Shown here: one piece after another, positions 4,837 through 5,918 of the stretch
Position numbering within the stretch: the first letter of the stretch is position 1
Layout: each line of letters begins with the position of its first letter
Assembly: GCA_038259855.1 (NCBI GenBank)
Contig: JBBSOJ010000206.1
Location: forward strand, 1-5,918
From: JBPOFM01 sp038259855
GTDB lineage: Bacteria > Bacteroidota > Bacteroidia > Flavobacteriales > Flavobacteriaceae
Direction: 5' to 3'
DNA length: 5,918 nucleotides
Made by a program: the position numbers and the translations under genes
The notes under the pieces: model-generated
What the model saw: only the letters and a program-made list of their open reading frames with translations
The model's database searches: none
What the model was told of the DNA's origin: nothing

Positions 4837-5918
4837 ATGAAAACCACTCAAAAACCTCAAAGAGAAGCTCATACAGCTATGGGCGCCATCCCAAATGCGA
4901 ATAATAGCGGTACCAATTTTAAAGTCTGGGCGCCTCATGCAGATGCAGTTTGGGTGATTGGAGATTTCAACGATTGGAATGAAACGACGCATGATTTGGC
5001 TTCCGATGGAAGTGGGTTCTGGTCTATTTTTGTTGATACCGCGAAGGAAGGTCATGAATACAAATTTGTTATTAAAAATCAGGAAGATACATTTCAAAAA
5101 AACGATCCTTATGCCAGAGAAATGACAAATAGTAATGGAAATTCTGTGATTTGTGCGTTAAATTTTGAATGGAAGTGCAACGATTTTATAATGCCAGATT
5201 GGAATCGACTGGTTATTTACGAATTGCATATCGGCACTTTTTTTAGAGGAACCGATAAGGATACGGTCGGTACCTTTGAAGATGCAATCAGCAGATTATC
5301 TTATTTGAAAGCATTGGGAATCAATTGCATTGAGATTATGCCAATTACAGAATTTGCCGGTGATATTTCTTGGGGCTATAATCCCGCTGCACCTTTTGCA
5401 GTTGAAAGGGATTATGGCGGCCCAAAGGCACTGGCAAAATTCATTGATGAGGCGCATCTTTTGGGAATAGCGGTTATAAATGATGTGGTCTACAATCATT
5501 TTGGACCATCCGATATGGATTTATGGCAATTTGATGGTTGGAGCGAGAATGATAAAGGTGGTATTTATTTTTACAATGATGATCGTTCTGAAACACCCTG
5601 GGGCCAAACGCGCCCAGATTATGGCCGACCAGAAGTAAGACAGTACATCACGGACAATGCCATCATGTGGTTAGAAGCGTACCGCTGTGATGGCTTGCGT
5701 TGGGATGCAACTTCTTATATAAGAGACAAAGATGGCGGTATTGGATATGTAAAAGAGATCAACGTTGAAGGGACCGCCATGATGCAACAGATAAATTCAC
5801 ATCTACATGATAAATTTCCTGGCAAAATCATGATTGCAGAAGATCTCAAGGGTGAAAGTGATGTTACATCCAAATACGGAGACAATGCCCTCCATTTTAA
5901 TTCGCAGTGGGACGGTGA
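4837..5918 (+). CDS. GH13 alpha-amylase family / branching enzyme-like protein (3' end outside window)
   Basis: Acts on alpha-1,4-glucan or malto-oligosaccharide; branching enzyme, maltooligosyltrehalose trehalohydrolase or an amylase variant are the main candidates. Only the first 360 residues are in the window, with no stop. Residues about 15-105 form a CBM48-like beta domain (NFKVWAPHADAVWVIGDFNDW, then YKFVI and NDPYA). The (beta/alpha)8 barrel starts near 124 with LVIYELHIGTF. GH13 conserved regions are visible: IEIMPITEF and SWGYNP (165-183), region I DVVYNH (216-221), region II GLRWDA with nucleophile D290 and R288, and region III with acid/base E335 in MIAED. Region IV (the His-Asp block) lies beyond the edge. 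The ATG at 4837 is preferred; an ATG at 4832 stops after two codons. The SWGYNP and EVRQYITDNAIMWLEAYRCDG patterns favour the branching/trehalohydrolase side of GH13 over plain amylases. No signal peptide is seen, so it is probably cytoplasmic. Confidence 0.93.
   Translation, partial: MKTTQKPQREAHTAMGAIPNANNSGTNFKVWAPHADAVWVIGDFNDWNETTHDLASDGSGFWSIFVDTAKEGHEYKFVIKNQEDTFQKNDPYAREMTNSNGNSVICALNFEWKCNDFIMPDWNRLVIYELHIGTFFRGTDKDTVGTFEDAISRLSYLKALGINCIEIMPITEFAGDISWGYNPAAPFAVERDYGGPKALAKFIDEAHLLGIAVINDVVYNHFGPSDMDLWQFDGWSENDKGGIYFYNDDRSETPWGQTRPDYGRPEVRQYITDNAIMWLEAYRCDGLRWDATSYIRDKDGGIGYVKEINVEGTAMMQQINSHLHDKFPGKIMIAEDLKGESDVTSKYGDNALHFNSQWDG

Noticed and set aside
4804..5097. 97-codon minus-strand frame
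   Set aside because: It lies antisense to the CBM48-like domain of the GH13 gene and shows no protein-like motif.

Overview
The window looks like a piece of a Bacteroidota chromosome (Flavobacteriia- or Cytophagia-like). This is an inference from three things: the DNA is AT-rich, coding starts are preceded by A/T-rich leaders rather than well-placed Shine-Dalgarno sequences, and several gene starts have a good match to the Bacteroidota promoter form TTG-N17-23-TAnnTTTG. No ribosomal or other phylogenetic marker is present, so genus and species cannot be given.

Layout. 1-264: left edge, no confident gene; a consensus-like promoter at 134-163 leads into the first gene. 277-1335 (+): membrane-anchored endonuclease/exonuclease/phosphatase (EEP) family protein. 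1457-1505: strong hairpin terminator between convergent genes. 1523-1684 (-): a 53-residue, highly charged, probably disordered protein. 1685-2047: long AT-rich intergenic region with promoter candidates on both strands. 2048-2857 and 2876-3694 (+): two tandem short-chain dehydrogenases 18 bp apart, the first closely resembling glucose 1-dehydrogenase, followed by a textbook terminator at 3714-3751. 3849-3883: five tandem copies of a 7-bp unit. 3939-4691 (-): alpha/beta hydrolase. 4692-4836: divergent promoter region with an inverted repeat that has two alternative right arms. 4837-5918 (+): the first 360 residues of a GH13 alpha-glucan-active enzyme with an N-terminal CBM48-like domain; it runs off the right edge.

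How the genes fit together. The two dehydrogenases are almost certainly one transcript, bounded by a promoter ending at 2030 and the terminator at 3714. A GH13 enzyme that acts on storage or malto-oligosaccharide glucan lies near a glucose 1-dehydrogenase-like enzyme. Together with the small hydrophilic protein, this suggests a carbon-storage or stress-protection neighbourhood. That is inference from content and proximity only; transcription directions show at least four separate units. I see no mobile element, CRISPR array, tRNA or rRNA, and no convincing undescribed multi-gene system. The least ordinary items are the small charged protein, the second dehydrogenase with two substituted consensus asparagines, the heptamer repeat, and the dual-armed inverted repeat upstream of the GH13 gene.
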